Part shown: positions 13,359 through 27,600 of the stretch, in pieces
How positions within the stretch are numbered: the first letter of the stretch is position 1
Layout: each line of letters starts with the position of its first letter
NCBI RefSeq assembly: GCF_027172205.1
Contig: NC_070619.1
Span: forward strand, 8,577,459-8,641,458
Reading direction: 5' to 3'
DNA length: 64,000 bases
Source of the DNA: Podarcis raffonei
Taxonomy: Eukaryota; Chordata; Lepidosauria; Squamata; Lacertidae
Made by a program: the position numbers and the translations under genes
The notes under the pieces: model-generated
Databases searched by the model: none
Told to the model about the DNA's origin: nothing
What the model saw: only the letters and a program-made list of their open reading frames with translations

Positions 13359-13405
<47 letters not shown>

Positions 13406-15624
13406 TAATGTAAAACTTGTAATACCAAAACTTTAATAAGGAATGGGGAAAGTTTATAACTTATCTTAAGAACCATTATAATCAGTTAAAATCGTTAGCA
13501 GGATTGGAATAAAGCTTGTAGTTTAATAGTGAATTTTGGACATAATGGAGATGTAAAAGATTTGGATTATAATAAAAGGTGCAGGAGGAAATGATTGACA
13601 ACAGGACCCCACAAGGAGGGGGCGGGTTCCGTGGAATTTTGTTTCTATGTTGTATGTTGGGTATGTGACTGTAAAACTTTCGATTTGAAAACCAGACTGT
13701 CTTGCCAGAGTGGTGCATGCTCTGGTTATCTCCCGCTTGGACTATTGCAATGCGCTCTCCATGGGGCTACCTTTGAAGGTGACCCGGAAACTGCAACTAA
13801 TCCAGAATGTGGCAGCTAGACTGGGGACTGGGAGCGGCCGCCAAGACCATATAACACCGGTCCTGAGAGATCTGCACTGGCTCCCAGTACGTTTCCAAGC
13901 ACAATTCAAAGTGTTGGTGTTGACCTTTAAAGCCCTAAACGGCGTCGGTCCTGTATCCCTGAAGGAGCGTCTCCACCTCCATTGTTCAGCCACTGAGGTC
14001 CAGCACCGAGGGCCTTCTGGCAGTTCCCTCATTGCGAGAAGTGAGGTTACAGGGAACCAGGCAGAGGGCCTTCTCGGTGGTGGCGCCCACCCTGTGGAAC
14101 GCCCTTCTACCAGATGTCAAAGAGAACAACAACTACCAGACTTTTAGAAGACATCTGAAGGCGGCCCTGTTTAGGGACGCTTTTAATGTCGAATAGGTTA
14201 TTGTATTTTAATATTCTGTTGGAAGCCGCCCATAGTGGCTGGGGAAACCCAGCCAGATGGGCGGGGTATAAATATATTTTAATTTTCTTTTAAAGAAGAA
14301 GCTCGCAGAAGGAGCTTTGGGGTCCTCAGCCTCGCAGGGCTGTTGTAAGGATCCGAGTGTGAGAGCGGCCCCCCTGCTATCGTAACCACCGCTTTCCTTA
14401 CAATGAGAACGGTGCACGGAATCGTCACGCCGGCCATTGCTCCGTGGGTGATGGTGTCTGCCTTGTAGGGGTAGCGGATGGAGGTGTCTTCACAATAGAA
14501 GCCCCTCTTGTAGGGGGAGTTCACCAGTGTCAGGATGATGAACGGCAGGGAGGCTGGAAGTGGGGAGAAGGAAAAGACTGTGAGGAGGAGCGAGCCAGCA
14601 GGAAATGACACCATGCAAGTTTATTACAGTCATAGGTAAAGGTAAAGGGACCCCTGACCGTTAGGTCCAGTCGAGGACGGCTCTGGGGTTGCGGCGCTCA
14701 TCTCGCTTTATTGGCCGAGGGAGCCGGTGTACAGCTTCCGGGTCATGTGGCCAGCAGGACTAAGCCGCTTCTGGTGAACCAGAGCAGCGCACGGAAACAC
14801 CGTTTACCTTCCCGCCGGAGCGGTACCTATTTATCTACTTGCACTTTGACGTGCTTTCGAACTGCTAGGTTGGCAGGAGCAGGGACCGAGCAACGGGAGC
14901 TCACCCCGTCGCAGAGATTCGAACCGCCGACCTTCCGATCGGCAAGTCCTAGGCTCTGTGGTTTACAGTCATACCTTGGGATAAATACGCTTCAGGTTGA
15001 GCGCATTCGGCTTGCGCTCCGCGGTGACCCGGAAGTAACGTAGCGCGTTACTTCCGGGTTTCGCCGCTCGCGCATGCGCAGACGGTCAAAATGCCGTGTC
15101 TTACGTTATGTTCAGGATGCGAACGGGGCTCTGGAACGGATCCCGTTCGCATCCGGAGACCTTGGGTTAACTACTTAATTCGTTCCAGAGGTCCGTTCTT
15201 AACCTGAAACTGTTCTTAACCTGAAGCACCACTTTAGCTAATGGGGCCTCCTGCTGCCGCCACCCGATTTCTGTTCTCATCCTGAAGCAAAGTTCTTAAC
15301 CCAAGGTACTATTTCTGGGTTAGCGGAATCTGTAACCTGAAGCGTATGTAACCCGAGGTACCACTGTAGTGAGATTTTCAGGAGGCGGGTTGTCATCAGA
15401 GAGAGAGAGAAAAAAAGAAAGAAAGAGAGAGAAAGAAAGAAAGAGGAAGAGAAAGAAAAAAAGAAAAAAGAGAGAGAAAGAAAGAGAGAAAGAGAGAGAG
15501 AGAAGGAAAGAGAGAGAGAGAAAGAGAGAGAAGGAAAGAAAGAGAAAGAAAGAAAGAGATAAAGAGAGATAGAAGGAAAGAGAGAGAGAGAGAGAGAGAG
15601 AGAAGGAAAGAAGGAAAGAGAAAG

Positions 15625-15661
<37 letters not shown>

Positions 15662-18600
15662 AAGAGAAAGAAAGATATAAAGAGAGAAAGAAGGAAGGAT
15701 AGAAAGAAGGAAAGAGAGAGCGAGAGAGAGAGAGAGAGAGAGAGAGAAAGAAAGATAGAGATAAAGAGAGAGAGAGAGAGAGATAAAAAGAGAGAGAGAG
15801 AGTGACAGAAAGAAAAGAAATAGCGCTAAGTGTTTTAATCCTGGATGATGGGGAATGAGACAGGGGCTTGCCCAGGCCGCTAGAGGGGCCCCCTGAGCCC
15901 AGAGCTCCCGGATTAAAAGTGTGACACTGTTTTGCGCTCGGCCACAGAACCCGGAGGGGCAGAACACTCCCAATGTCAACAAGCCTGTCGCCCGCCCCCT
16001 TTTATTAGGGCTCGCCCAACTCCTCCGTAGACGCACTGACTTGCCTAACCGGTTCTAAGGATGAGGGGAAAGGGGGAGGAAGGAGGAGGCAGCCTTTGAT
16101 CGCCAACTGCTCTCGCTTTCCACTTTCCGCCTGCGGAGGAAGAAAGCCCAAACCAACAAATGCAAAAATTTCAGGACTGTCTCGCCGGATCAGGGCTAGA
16201 CTCTGAATCTCAGGGCTGTGGGTCTCTGAGCATGCACAGAGCGCCCCCAGCCTCGCAGGGTTGTCGTGGGGGTGGAGGAAGGAGCGGGAGAACCACTTAC
16301 CTGCCCCCTAGAGCTCCTTGGAGAAACAGGTGGGCCATAAATGCAGCAGCTTATGAGGCTCTTAATGTCAAGGTTGTGGGTTCAAGTCCTGCCCAGAGTA
16401 GCTGGGGCAACCCAATCAGATGACCCTGGGAGTCTTTTCCGGTTCTATGATTCTATGTTGCCTGACCCCAAAACCGCTGGAGAACTGGCCACAAATGATA
16501 TTTATATCCTTCCTTGCTCACTCAAAAACTATATGGGGGAATCTAACCCCAGTCGTGGGATGCAGGTGGCGCTGTGGGTTAGACCGCAGAGCCTAGGACT
16601 TGCTGATCAGAAGGTCGGCGGTTCGAATCCCCGTGACGGGGTGAGCTCCCGTTGCTCGGTCCCTGCTCCTGCCAACCTAGCAGTTCAAAAGCACGTCAAC
16701 TACAAGTAGATAAATAGGTACCGCTCCGGCAGGAAGGTAAACGGCGTTTCCGTGCACTGCTCTGGTTCACCAGAAGCGGCTTAGTCCTGCTGGCCACATG
16801 ACCCGGAAGCTAGAAGCCGGCTCCCTCGGCCAATAAAGCGAGACGAGTGCTGCAACCCCAGAGTTGTCCGCGACTGGACCTAATGGTCAGGGGTCCCTTT
16901 ACCTTTAACCCCAGTCAGGTGATCTCTAAACGTAAGCTTTTACTCACTTTTACATAAGTAAAAGGTTATGTTTAGAGATCACCTGACTGGGGTTTTGTTG
17001 TTGTTGTTTAGTCGTTTAGTGGTGTCCAACTCTTCGTGACCCCCTGGACCACAGCATGCCAGGCCCTCCTGTCTCCCACTGCCTCCCACAGTTTGGTCAG
17101 ACTCATGTTTGTAGCTTCAAGAACACTGTCCCACCATCTCGTCCTCCGTCGTCCCCTTCTCCTTGTGCCCTCCATCTTTCCCAACATCAGGGTCTTTTCC
17201 AGGGAGTCTTCTCTTCTCATGAGGTGGCCCAAGTCTTGGAGCCTCAGCTTCAGGATCTGTCCTTCCAGTGAGCACTCAGGGCTGATTTCCTTCCGAATGA
17301 TCGTCTTGCAGTCCATGGGACTCTCAAGAGTCTCCTCCAGCACCAGAATTCAAAAGCATCCATTCTTCGGCCATCAGCCTTCTTTATGGTCCAGCTCTCA
17401 CTTCCATACATCACTACTGGGAAAACCAAAGCTTTTACTATACGGACTTTTGTTGGCAAGGTGATGTCTCTGCTTCTCAAGATGCTGTCTAGGTTTGCCA
17501 TCGCCTTTCTCCCAAGGAGCAGGTGTCTTTTAATTTCGTGACAGCTGTCACCATCTGCAGTGATCACGGAGCCCAAGAAAGCAAAATCTCTCACTGCCTC
17601 CATTTCTTCCCCTTCTATTTGCCAGGAGGTGATTGGGGTTAGATTCCCCTATATAGTTTTTGCGTGAGTGGCTGCCTAAGGAAGCATATATCTATATATG
17701 GCTGGAGGATGCAGGTGCAACGAGAAATCCTAATTTTAGAGGCACGTTTAGACTGTTCTATTCCCAGAGGAAAAATGCAATGGGAAAGAATAAGTCCAAA
17801 TCGCCACTTGGGCCCTGACGCCAGAAATGCCCACCTGTGGTTAAACCAGATTTAGGGCTAAGAAGAGCTGCAGAAACTCCAAATTAAACCTTTTTGTGCT
17901 TTTCTTAAGAGGCGCTTTATAAAAAAAAAAAAAGATTATGGAGGAGTAGGTAACTATTTTGGGAGAAGTCCTCTTTGCTCTCGCCGGGGCAAGGAGGGTC
18001 ATCCGATTGTCTCGGGAGAGCTAAAAACAAACACACCTAAAATAAAACCACATTGGCAGGGGAAAGACTTTACGGTGCAATGGGGGAGGTATAATATAAA
18101 AATAGGACGTAAATGGGTTAACCGGGGGGGTAGAAGGGGGAGAAGGAGGAAATGGGAAATGGAGTCGGGGGAGACGGGAGGTTTAAAAGACGGGTGGTAA
18201 ATTTAAATTGCAGGGAGGTAATTTCTGCTTCCTTAAAAAGCACAGAGGAAGCTTGATTTCACGAGGGAAAGCTTCTTAATTTGGAGGAAACGGCATAAAA
18301 AGCTGGCTTTTCCGGGTGTGTCCGGATAGCTCTCTTCTTCTTTGGTGATCCCTCATAGCCGAGTAAGATTGTCTTCCACAAACAGTGAGTCCGTAAGTGA
18401 CTGTGGAGGCCAATTCTGGATCCACACATCCTTCCACAGTGGGGACACAGGAATCCGGGCGAGAGTTGATCCCGGTGAGGGTTTGCCAAGCGTGCCTTCC
18501 TCTTAGCACGTTTCTCCCTCGTGTCCTGAGTTCGAGTGTCTCCAAAGCCCATGACACCTTTGGTCAAGGCTGTTCTCCAACTGGAGCGCTCGCAGGCCAG

Positions 18601-21600
18601 TGTTTCCCAGTTCCTGGTGTTTATACTACATTTTTAAAGATTGCCTTGAGAGAGTCTTTAAACCTCTTTTGTTGACCACCCGCATTACGCTTTCCATTTT
18701 CAAGTTCGGAAGATGATCATCAGGCATCCGCACAACGTGACCAGTCCAACGAAGTTGATGCTGAAGAATCATCACTTCCACACTGTTGATCTTTGCTTTT
18801 TCCAGTGCACTGGCATTAGTTTGCCTGTCTTCCTAAGTGATGTGTAAAAATTTCCAGAGACGCCGTTGATGGAATCTTTCAAGGAGTTGGATAGCAGCGC
18901 AATCTGCCATTCTCCACCGGAGCCTCTGGTCAAATTTGCCAGTCGGGCATGAAGGTGGTCTTCTTAGATGACAGCACCTGACGTTCGGAGATATACTACT
19001 CCTGTATAAGGAGGCCCGTTTGTTTATTTATTATCAACCCTTTGGCCCCAATGAACGTTATGACGATCAAAGCACCATGTTGAAAGCAGTTGAAAGCAGG
19101 CACGTCCAAAGTCCATTTCGGGGGTCTAATCCGGCCCCTGTGGCAGTTTATTTTCTGGGGTAAAATCCTAAAAACTTTCGTCGGTCCTCCACTTCCTCAA
19201 ATCTGGCCCTCTTTGAAAAAGGTTTGGACACCACTGATAAAGCAACTTAACAGCCAAAAAAATAAAGTGGGTCTGAAAAAGTGTCAAAGGTGCGTCTCCA
19301 TCTTTCCCCGAAAACTCAAAAATGAAGGTGCCTTGATGCACCTCTGCGGGGACGAAGACCCACAGATTAGGGGCTGCCACCGAGAAGACCCTCGCGCGCA
19401 CACAGACCCGGCCACCCCCTGAGCATCTGAGGGTGGAGGAACTACCAAGAGGGCCTCACTCTGCCGATCTCAGAACCCAAAGGGGTCTGAATGGAACCAG
19501 CCGCTGCATTTTGTACCCAAATTGAGTTTCTGCGTTGTCTTCAAGGGCAGCCCCACAAAGAGCGCATTGCAGTAATCCAGCCCGGGGAAACTTTCCTCCT
19601 CCCAGCGATGCAGCCATCTGAAAGAGGCCAGCAGATTGGCCTCACTTTCCCCACCTGTAAAATGGGCGTGGACCTCTGTTAAGATATATTAACCAAACCA
19701 GGTAAACATAATCTGAGCAAAGACAGCCTCCAAGGGAACTGATCTCATGAAGGTTGGTCGAAACGCTGTTGGGATCGAGACTGGGAGAACTCGGGTTCAA
19801 ATCCTGAGTAAGCCACGAAACTCTGGCCCCCCAGACTTTGGTTTGCCCACTCATGGCTTTCAGAGTGCGGTAAATGCGAAAAGCAAAAGTGCTTGGGCTA
19901 GGCTCAAGATAAAACAGCCGAGGAGAAAGTTGCTCAATCCAGGTGGATTTTCTGCATTCCGTACCTGCCCAGCCAAAGTTCTCGCCAAAGCCGCAAGCGA
20001 GTTTCAAAGCCAGCCCACGCCAAGCTTTCTCAGGCAGCAAACAACGATCGGTGGACGTGCAGAGCTCTCTCTCTCTCTCGAATACGGATCTTTTAATCCG
20101 GCAGCTCGTTCCAGAGACTCTGAGCCAGCCTCTTCTCTCAGGAAGTCCCTGCAGGATGAGGCCCAGCTGGCCCAAACTCCTGTTCTTGCAGTGCAGGCGA
20201 GAAACCTGCAAGCGGGTTCCGAGTGCAAAAGCACACTCCCCTAGGGGCATAGCGTGGAGGGCGGGTTGCCGGGCACATTTTTCGTGTGCACATTTGGCTC
20301 CTCACGCCGCCCTGCCAGACACCAGCTGCTTTGCGAGAGATGATCCGAGGGCTGCATTGGCCGGCCGAGCTCACAGTGCGAGGGAGGGCGCTTCAACAGC
20401 GAGGCCTGGGCTGATGTAGCACCATTGCATGCCCCGGGACACAGCAAACGGCGCTACGCCACTGCTCTCCCTCCCTGCAGTTTCCCGCAACCGGTATTCA
20501 GAAACGTCTTCATTGGTGGAGGCAGAGCGTAGCAAATTGGTCTAATCCTCTTTTGAAGTTGGCGGGCGTTGTTGCCTCCTTCAGCAGGGAGTTCCACCGT
20601 TCAAACTATCTGCGTCACAAAGAAATTTATCTGTCCCGAACCGCCCAACATTCGGCTTCTCTGGGTGCTCACGAGATGCAGGAAAACCCTTCCTCCGTTG
20701 CTGCGTATACCGTCTTTTTTGCTCTGTAAGACTCCCTTTTCCCCTCCTAAAAAGTAAGGGGAAATGTGTGTGCATCTTATGGGGCGAATGCAGGCTGCGC
20801 AGCTATCCCAGAAGCCAGAACAGCGAGAGGGATTGCTGCTTTCACTGCGCAGCGATCCCTCTTGCTGTTCTGGCTTCTGAGATTCAGATTATTTTTTTTC
20901 TTGTTTTCCTCCTCCAAAAACTAGGTGCGTCTTGTGGTCTGGTGCGTCTTATAGAGCGAAAAATACGGTATTTTTGCAGCCTTCTATCACGTCGCCTCTC
21001 GCTCGACTTTTCTCTAAACGAAAAAGCGCCCCAATCATAGCTGTCGACTTTCCCCTTTTCTTAATCCTATTCGGAATAAGGGAATTTCCCTTAAAAAAGG
21101 GAAGAGTTGACAGCTATGCCCCCAATTCTGTACTCTTTCCTCCTTGGATAGTTGCTCCCTCCCCGTAGAGCACGCATGTCCAAAGTCCATTTTGGGGGCA
21201 TAATCCATCCCGCTGGTCGATTTAATCTGGCCCCTGTGGCAGTATATGTCCTGGGATAAAGGTAAAGGGACCCCTGACCAATAGGTCCAGTCACGGACGA
21301 CTCTGGGGTTGCGGTGCTCATCTCGCTTTACTGGCCGAGGGAGCCGGCGTACAGCTTCCGGGTCTTGTGGCCAGCATGACTAAGCCGCTTCTGGCGAACC
21401 AGAGCAGCGCACGGAAACGCCGTTTACCTTCCCACCGGAGTGGTACCTATTTATCTACTTGCACTTTGACGTGCTTTCGAACTGCTAGGTTGGCAGGAGC
21501 AGGGACCGAGCAACGGGAGCTCACCCTGTTGCGGGGATTCGAACCGCCGACCTTCTGATCAGCAAGTCCTAGGCTCTGTGGTTTAACCCACAGCGCCACC

Positions 21601-24600
21601 CGCGTCCCACTTGTCCTGGGGTAAAATCCTTTAAAAACCTCAGCAACGTCTTTGGTTGGCCCTCACGCATGTTCGCTTCAAATCTGTCCCTCTTGGAAAA
21701 AGGTTTGGGTACCCCTTCCTTAGAGAACCATATGGATTTTGTGAAATCATCAAATGTGCAACATTTTTATCTATCTGTCTATCCTTCCTCACATTTGCAG
21801 CATATTTTGCAGCGGCTTAGGAAACGGGCAGACATCTTCAAAAAGGCTCGTAAGAATGCGTCTCCAACCTTTACGGGTGTTCACGCTTTAAAAAACCTGA
21901 ACAAACGCTTTGCCGGCGGAATCCGGAGTATCTTTTAGCCGGCAATTAAAAATACTTCCTTAAAGCGATCGGCTCGTTCCTGTTCCCTATTCGTGGCATT
22001 TGTCCCTCCCTGTCTTCCCAAAGATTTTGGTTGCGGAGGCTTTTACAATGATTTCCCTGTTGCATCTTCGTCACGACAACCGTAAAGAGCAGGCCAGCCC
22101 ATAGCTGTCAACCGTCCCTTATTTGGCGGGAAAGTCCCTTATCCCAGCGCCGTGTCCCGCTGCTGTCCCTTATTGATGATGTCCCTTAAATTTCCGGGTT
22201 TCAAAGTAAGCAGCTCCTCTCCCTCCCTCCCTGCCGGCCAGGGAGGAGGGAGGCTCCAACTGTGTTGCTTGGCTGTGTTGCTCACCCAATAAGGAGTCCA
22301 AGAACGACTGGGGGGTGGAGCTTGCATGCCTTGTGCCGATCAAATCAGCCGCGTTGCCTGGGGACTCGCCTTTGCTCAGCGCTTCCCAGCAGAGAGGTGA
22401 AGGTGGTTTTCCTTGCTGCATCCCCTTTGCCGGGTTGCTGCGCTGTGGGAACCACCGCTTGAGGCTTCGTTTGGCTGCTGGCTGGGCTTTCTGCCTTTGG
22501 CTCGGAGGGGCTCAGAAGTCAAACATACCTGTGTTTGGAAAACCCCTTATTTTGGCTGCTGATCCCTTATTTTCGAGGCTGCTGGTCCCTTATTTTCAAA
22601 TCTGTAAGTTGACAGCTATGGGCCGGACTCTACATGGTCAATTCGCAAGAACGGCAGTTGTCAAAGGGAAAAAGGTCCATCCATGTCAATGCAAAAAGCA
22701 GTGGGAGGGTTCAGCATACGGAATCGCTTGTTTTCTGCACGGCTGGTTTTTAAGCAAAGCAAAGCTTTCCTGGCTAAGCAAATCTAGCTGAGGCAGGAGC
22801 TTCCGTTGACCAGTCTGCTTCCTTAGCTCCTCCCCAAAACAAATAATAATAAATAATAATAATACTAAATTTATTATTTATACCCCGCCCATCTGGCTGG
22901 GTTTCCCCAGCCACTCTGGGTGGCTTCCAACAAAAGATTAAAAATACATTAGAACATCAGACATTAAAGGCAGGACTTAACATTCCACTACACGGATACT
23001 GTCCAATAGCTCCTTGCACCGCCTTCTCCCAGAAGGAAACAACCACAGACAACATTGGCACTAATAATAATAATAATTTATTCATACCCCACTCATCCGG
23101 CTGGGTTTCCCCAGCCACTCTGGGCGGCTCCCAACAGAATACAGTAGTACCTCATGTTAAGAACTTAGTTCATTCTGGTGGTCCGTTCTTAACCTGAAAC
23201 TGTTCTTAACCTGAGGTACTACTTTAGCTAATGGGGCCTCCTGCTGCTGCCGCACAATTTCTGTTCTCATGCTGAAGCAAAGTTCTTAACCTGAGGTACT
23301 ATTTCTGGGTTAGCGGAGTCTGTAACCTGAAGCGCCTGTAACCTGAGGTATTAAAAACACGATTTAACATCAAACATTTAAAACTTCCCTAAACAGGGCT
23401 GCCTTCAGATGTCTTCTAAATGTCAGGTAGTTGTTTATCTCTTTGACATCTGATGGGAGGACGTTTTACAAGGCGGGCGCCACCACCGAGAAGGTCCTCT
23501 GCCTGGTTCCCTGTAACCTCACTTCTCGCAGGGAGGGAACCGCCAGAAGGCCCTCAGAGCTGGACCTCAGTGTCTGGGTAGAACGATGGAGGTAGAGATA
23601 TGCTTCCTTAGGCAGCCACGCATGCAAAAACTATATGGAGGAATCTAACCCCAGTCACCTCCTGGCAAATAGAAGGGGGGGGGGAATGGAGGCAGTGAGA
23701 GACTTTACTTTCTTGGGCTCCATGATCACTGCAGATGGTGACAGCAGCCATGAAATTAAAATACACCTGCTCCTTGGGAGAAAGGCGATGGCAAACCTAG
23801 ACAGCATCTTAAAAAGCAGAGACATCACCTTGCCAACAAAGGTCCGTCTAGTTAAAGCTCTGGTTTCCCCAGTAGTGATGTATGGAAGTGAGAGCTGGAC
23901 CATAAAGAAGGCTGATCGCCGAAGAATGGATGGAGGAGACTCTTGAGAGTCCCATGGACTGCAAGAAGATCCAACCTCTCCATTCTGAAGGAAATCAGCC
24001 CTGAGTGCTCACTGGAAGGACAGATCCTGAAGCTGAGGCTCCAAGACTTTGGCCAACTCAGGAGAAGAGAAGACTCCCTGGAAAAGACCCTGATGTTGGG
24101 AAAGATGGAGGGCACAAGGAGAAGGGGACAACAGAGGACGAGATGGTGGGACAGTGGTCTCGAAGCTACCAGCATGAGTCTGACCAAACTGCAGGAGGCA
24201 GTGGAAGACAGGAGGGCCTGGCCTGCTCTGGTCCATGGGGTCACGAAGAGGCGGACACAACTAAACAACAAATCAGAAGGGGGTGTCAATGTGCTTTATA
24301 TACAGATGAATTGGTTCTTAGGAGAGAGAGAGAGAGACTTTCCCAAAGCCATTCAGTAGCAGGATTTGAATGCAGGGCTCTTCCGCCTCCATTAGAATAA
24401 TAGAATTCTAGAATTAGAAAGTTGGAAAGGTACCCTGGGAGTCTTTAGTCCAACCCCCTGCAATGCAGGAATCTTTTGCCCAGCGTGGGACTCGAACTCA
24501 CGACCCATGATAAAGAGTCTCCAATTAATCTGGAACAGTTGTTTTATTATTATTATTATTATTTATTTTAATTGCACATTATACTATAGAATACAGAGGG

Positions 24601-27600
24601 AGATGAGGAACGGTTCTAGTGGCAGGGAGTTCCCCTGCCTCGCCTCCCCCTGCTATTCTGCAGGCCTCTTTTTTTCCCTTTTCTTTTTGGTTACAACAAG
24701 GCCCCCTCCCTCTTCGCCCAAGCATGCAGAAATCGCTCCCTTATTTTCCACCGAAGGCCCTCTTTTGCTCTCAAAATGACTGGCCCTCAACCACTTCGGT
24801 TTGCCATGAGAAGGGAATGATGATAGGGGCCGTCTGCAACGAGAGAGAGACGACCTTTGGCCCTGTGGGAAGATGGCAATCAACTCCTGAGTACTTTTGC
24901 CCTCGGGGGAAAATCTGTACTTGTTTATTGCCATTCTTTTAAAAAAATGAAATAAAATGCAAACCCAAAGGCTCCTTCTCGAAAGGTGGCAGTTATCAAA
25001 TGTCAACTTTCCGTGTCCTTAAGATGTTTGGCTGCAGAAATCATCCAAATATTGCTTATTCCCCCCAAAAAAATTGTGTGTCGTGGGGAAACTTGGCACA
25101 CCGAGAAACCAAGTTATTCTATCCTTTCATCCAACCCATTGAGAGATTTGTGTTCCTTAACTTTTTGGGGGCTCAAGCCTGTATTTTATGAAGGAAATTT
25201 GGGAGGAAAAGGAAGGCAAAGCAGATTAGCTAAGCAGGAACCGTGCAATTAAATACATATCCCTACGAAATGTAACTGCATACCAGGGAACGCTGAGAAG
25301 AGCCTGGTGACTGGATCAGGCCCAATGGTGTGTCTAGTCTTGCGGTCGACAACCAGTGGGATACCCACTGAGCAAGCGAGAGTGCGAGAGCCAGCTGTGG
25401 TTCGCAGGACTTGCATTCGGAAGCGTCGCGGTGCTCTGCTGGGAAAGCTGTCATGGTCAGTGGCCTTCTCGTTCTCCTCGGATATGCCCAATCCTCTATC
25501 AAAAACCACCTAAATTCGTGGCCACTCCCTGTGGCAGGGAGTTCCGTAGTTCAACTACATGCTGCTTTTATCTTGCCCTGAATCTCCCAGCATTCCGCTT
25601 TGCTGGATGTCTGCAAGTCGTGAGTTCCTCTCTCTCTGTACCGTTTATCATTTAATACACTTCTGTCCTGTTGATCTTCACCTTTTCCTCTAAACTAAAA
25701 AGTCCTTGCAGGGGGAGCTGTTTTTTTCCATAGTCTAGGGAAGCTTTTAATGTTTGATGCTGAAATATACTCAGAGTCGTGAAGTGATTTCATGCTCTTT
25801 ATTCAGCTCATAGTGGTGAGGAGGAATGAATGAAAGTCCCCTCAAAGTATCTGCTTTATATACATTATTTACACAATGGGCTGCACATGATTGGCTAATT
25901 CCGGAATTCTACTGTAAGCCAATCAGGTTGTGGATTCACTTCTATCTGGAGCATGATTGGGTAGTTCCTGCCAACCAATCATACTGCTGCATTGTTCTAG
26001 GACCAATCAGACTGCTGCATTCTGAATCCTATTGTTCTAGGACCAATCAGACTGCTGCCTTTTGGATCCTATTGTTCTAGGACCAATCAGACTGCTGCAG
26101 TTTGGATCCTATTCAACTCAGTACATAACAGATGCATTACTGTTTTTTAATGTTTTGTTGCAAGCCGCCCAGAGTGGCTGGGGAAGCCCAGCCAGATGGG
26201 TGGGGTACAAATTGTTGTTGTTGTACAGATCGTGGACAGAGTGGATTGTTTTGGAAAATGGCAGAAGGATATATCTAGATTTATCTGGCAGGGCAAAAAG
26301 CCCCGAATAAAGTTTAAAATATTAACAGATTCGAAAGAAAGAGGGGGGTTTGCCCTGCCGGACTTGAGGTTGTATTATGAAGCTGCAGCCTTCTGCTGGC
26401 TGAAAGATTGGTTTTTGTTGGAAAACACCGATGTCCTAGATCTGGAAGGTTTTAATAATGCTTTTGGATGGCACGCATACCTATGGTACGACAAGGTTAA
26501 AGCACATAAATTGTTTAAAAGCCACATTGTCAGAAAAGCAATTTTTGCAGTCTGGATGAAATATAAAGACTTACTAGAGAGTAAAACTCCGAGGTGGCTA
26601 TCACCAGTGGAGGCCAAGGCCCGAAAAAGACCCAATATGGAGGCCTATTGGCCGAAATATTGGGAATTGACTGAAAAAATTGGAGACAATTGGAAGTTGC
26701 AGAGCCAGGACAAACTAAAAAATAAGGTGCGAGACTGGCTACATTATGCTCAAATTCAAGAGGTTTTCAAAATGGACAAAAAAGTTGGTTTCCAGGTGGA
26801 AAAGTCGAAACTAGAGACAGAATTGTTAGAACCAAAGACAAAGCTGTTATCTAGAATGTATAACTTGCTGCTTATGTGGAATTTACAGGATGAGACAGTT
26901 AAATCTGCTATGATTAAATGGGCACAGGATGTTGGACATAACATTATGTTTGAAGACTGGGAAAGGTTATGGAACACCGGAATGAAATTCACGGCCAGTA
27001 CCGCCTTGAAGGAAAACATTATGAAAATGATATACCGGTGGTACATGACCCCAGTCAAGTTAGCTAAGATACATCACCTGTCTGACAATAAATGTTGGAA
27101 GTGTAAGGAAGCAGAGGGGACTTTCTTTCACCTCTGGTGGACATGCCCAAGGGTTAAGGCTTTCTGGGAAATGATTTACAATGAGTTGAAAAAGGTATTT
27201 AGGTATACCTTTCCCAAGAAACCAGAGGCCTTCCTGTTGGGCATGGTAGACCAGAAAGTGTTAAAGAAGGACAGAACTTTGTTTATGTATGCTAGTACAG
27301 CAGCAAGAATACTCATCGCAAAGAACTGGAAGACACAAGATTTACCCACGCTGGAGGAATGGCAGACGCAGTTGATGGACTACATGGAGATAGCTGAACT
27401 GACCGGCAGAATCCGAGATTTGGATGTAGAGACAATTGAGGTGGACTGGAAAAAGTTTAAAGACTACTTGCAAAAGTATTACAAACTGTATGAATCTTAA
27501 GACGGTGCATGATTTGAAAATGATACGCTTTAGCAATTATGATTAAGTAAATAGTAAACTAAGTGATAAAAGAGAAAAGGAGATAATATGAAATTGAACA

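Larger units (their letters stand above)
16495..17700. repeat. Long palindrome interrupted by a SINE and a BovB
   Basis: Left arm 16510-16555 plus 16907-16945; right arm 16953-16992 plus 17634-17690. Removing the two inserts leaves a hairpin with arms near 75-90 bases around a centre at about 16950. Ends are approximate. Confidence 0.75.

Noticed and set aside
15320-16036. 238-codon minus-strand frame rich in S, L and F
   Set aside because: It is the translation of the (GA)n tract and adjacent sequence.
19642-20250. 202-codon open stretch on minus and 165-codon one on plus
   Set aside because: No domain, no splice context and overlapping frames on both strands; GC-rich intron DNA explains them.
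26196-27500. 434-codon frame as a host gene
   Set aside because: Clear L1 ORF2 C-terminus with target duplication and 3' UTR.
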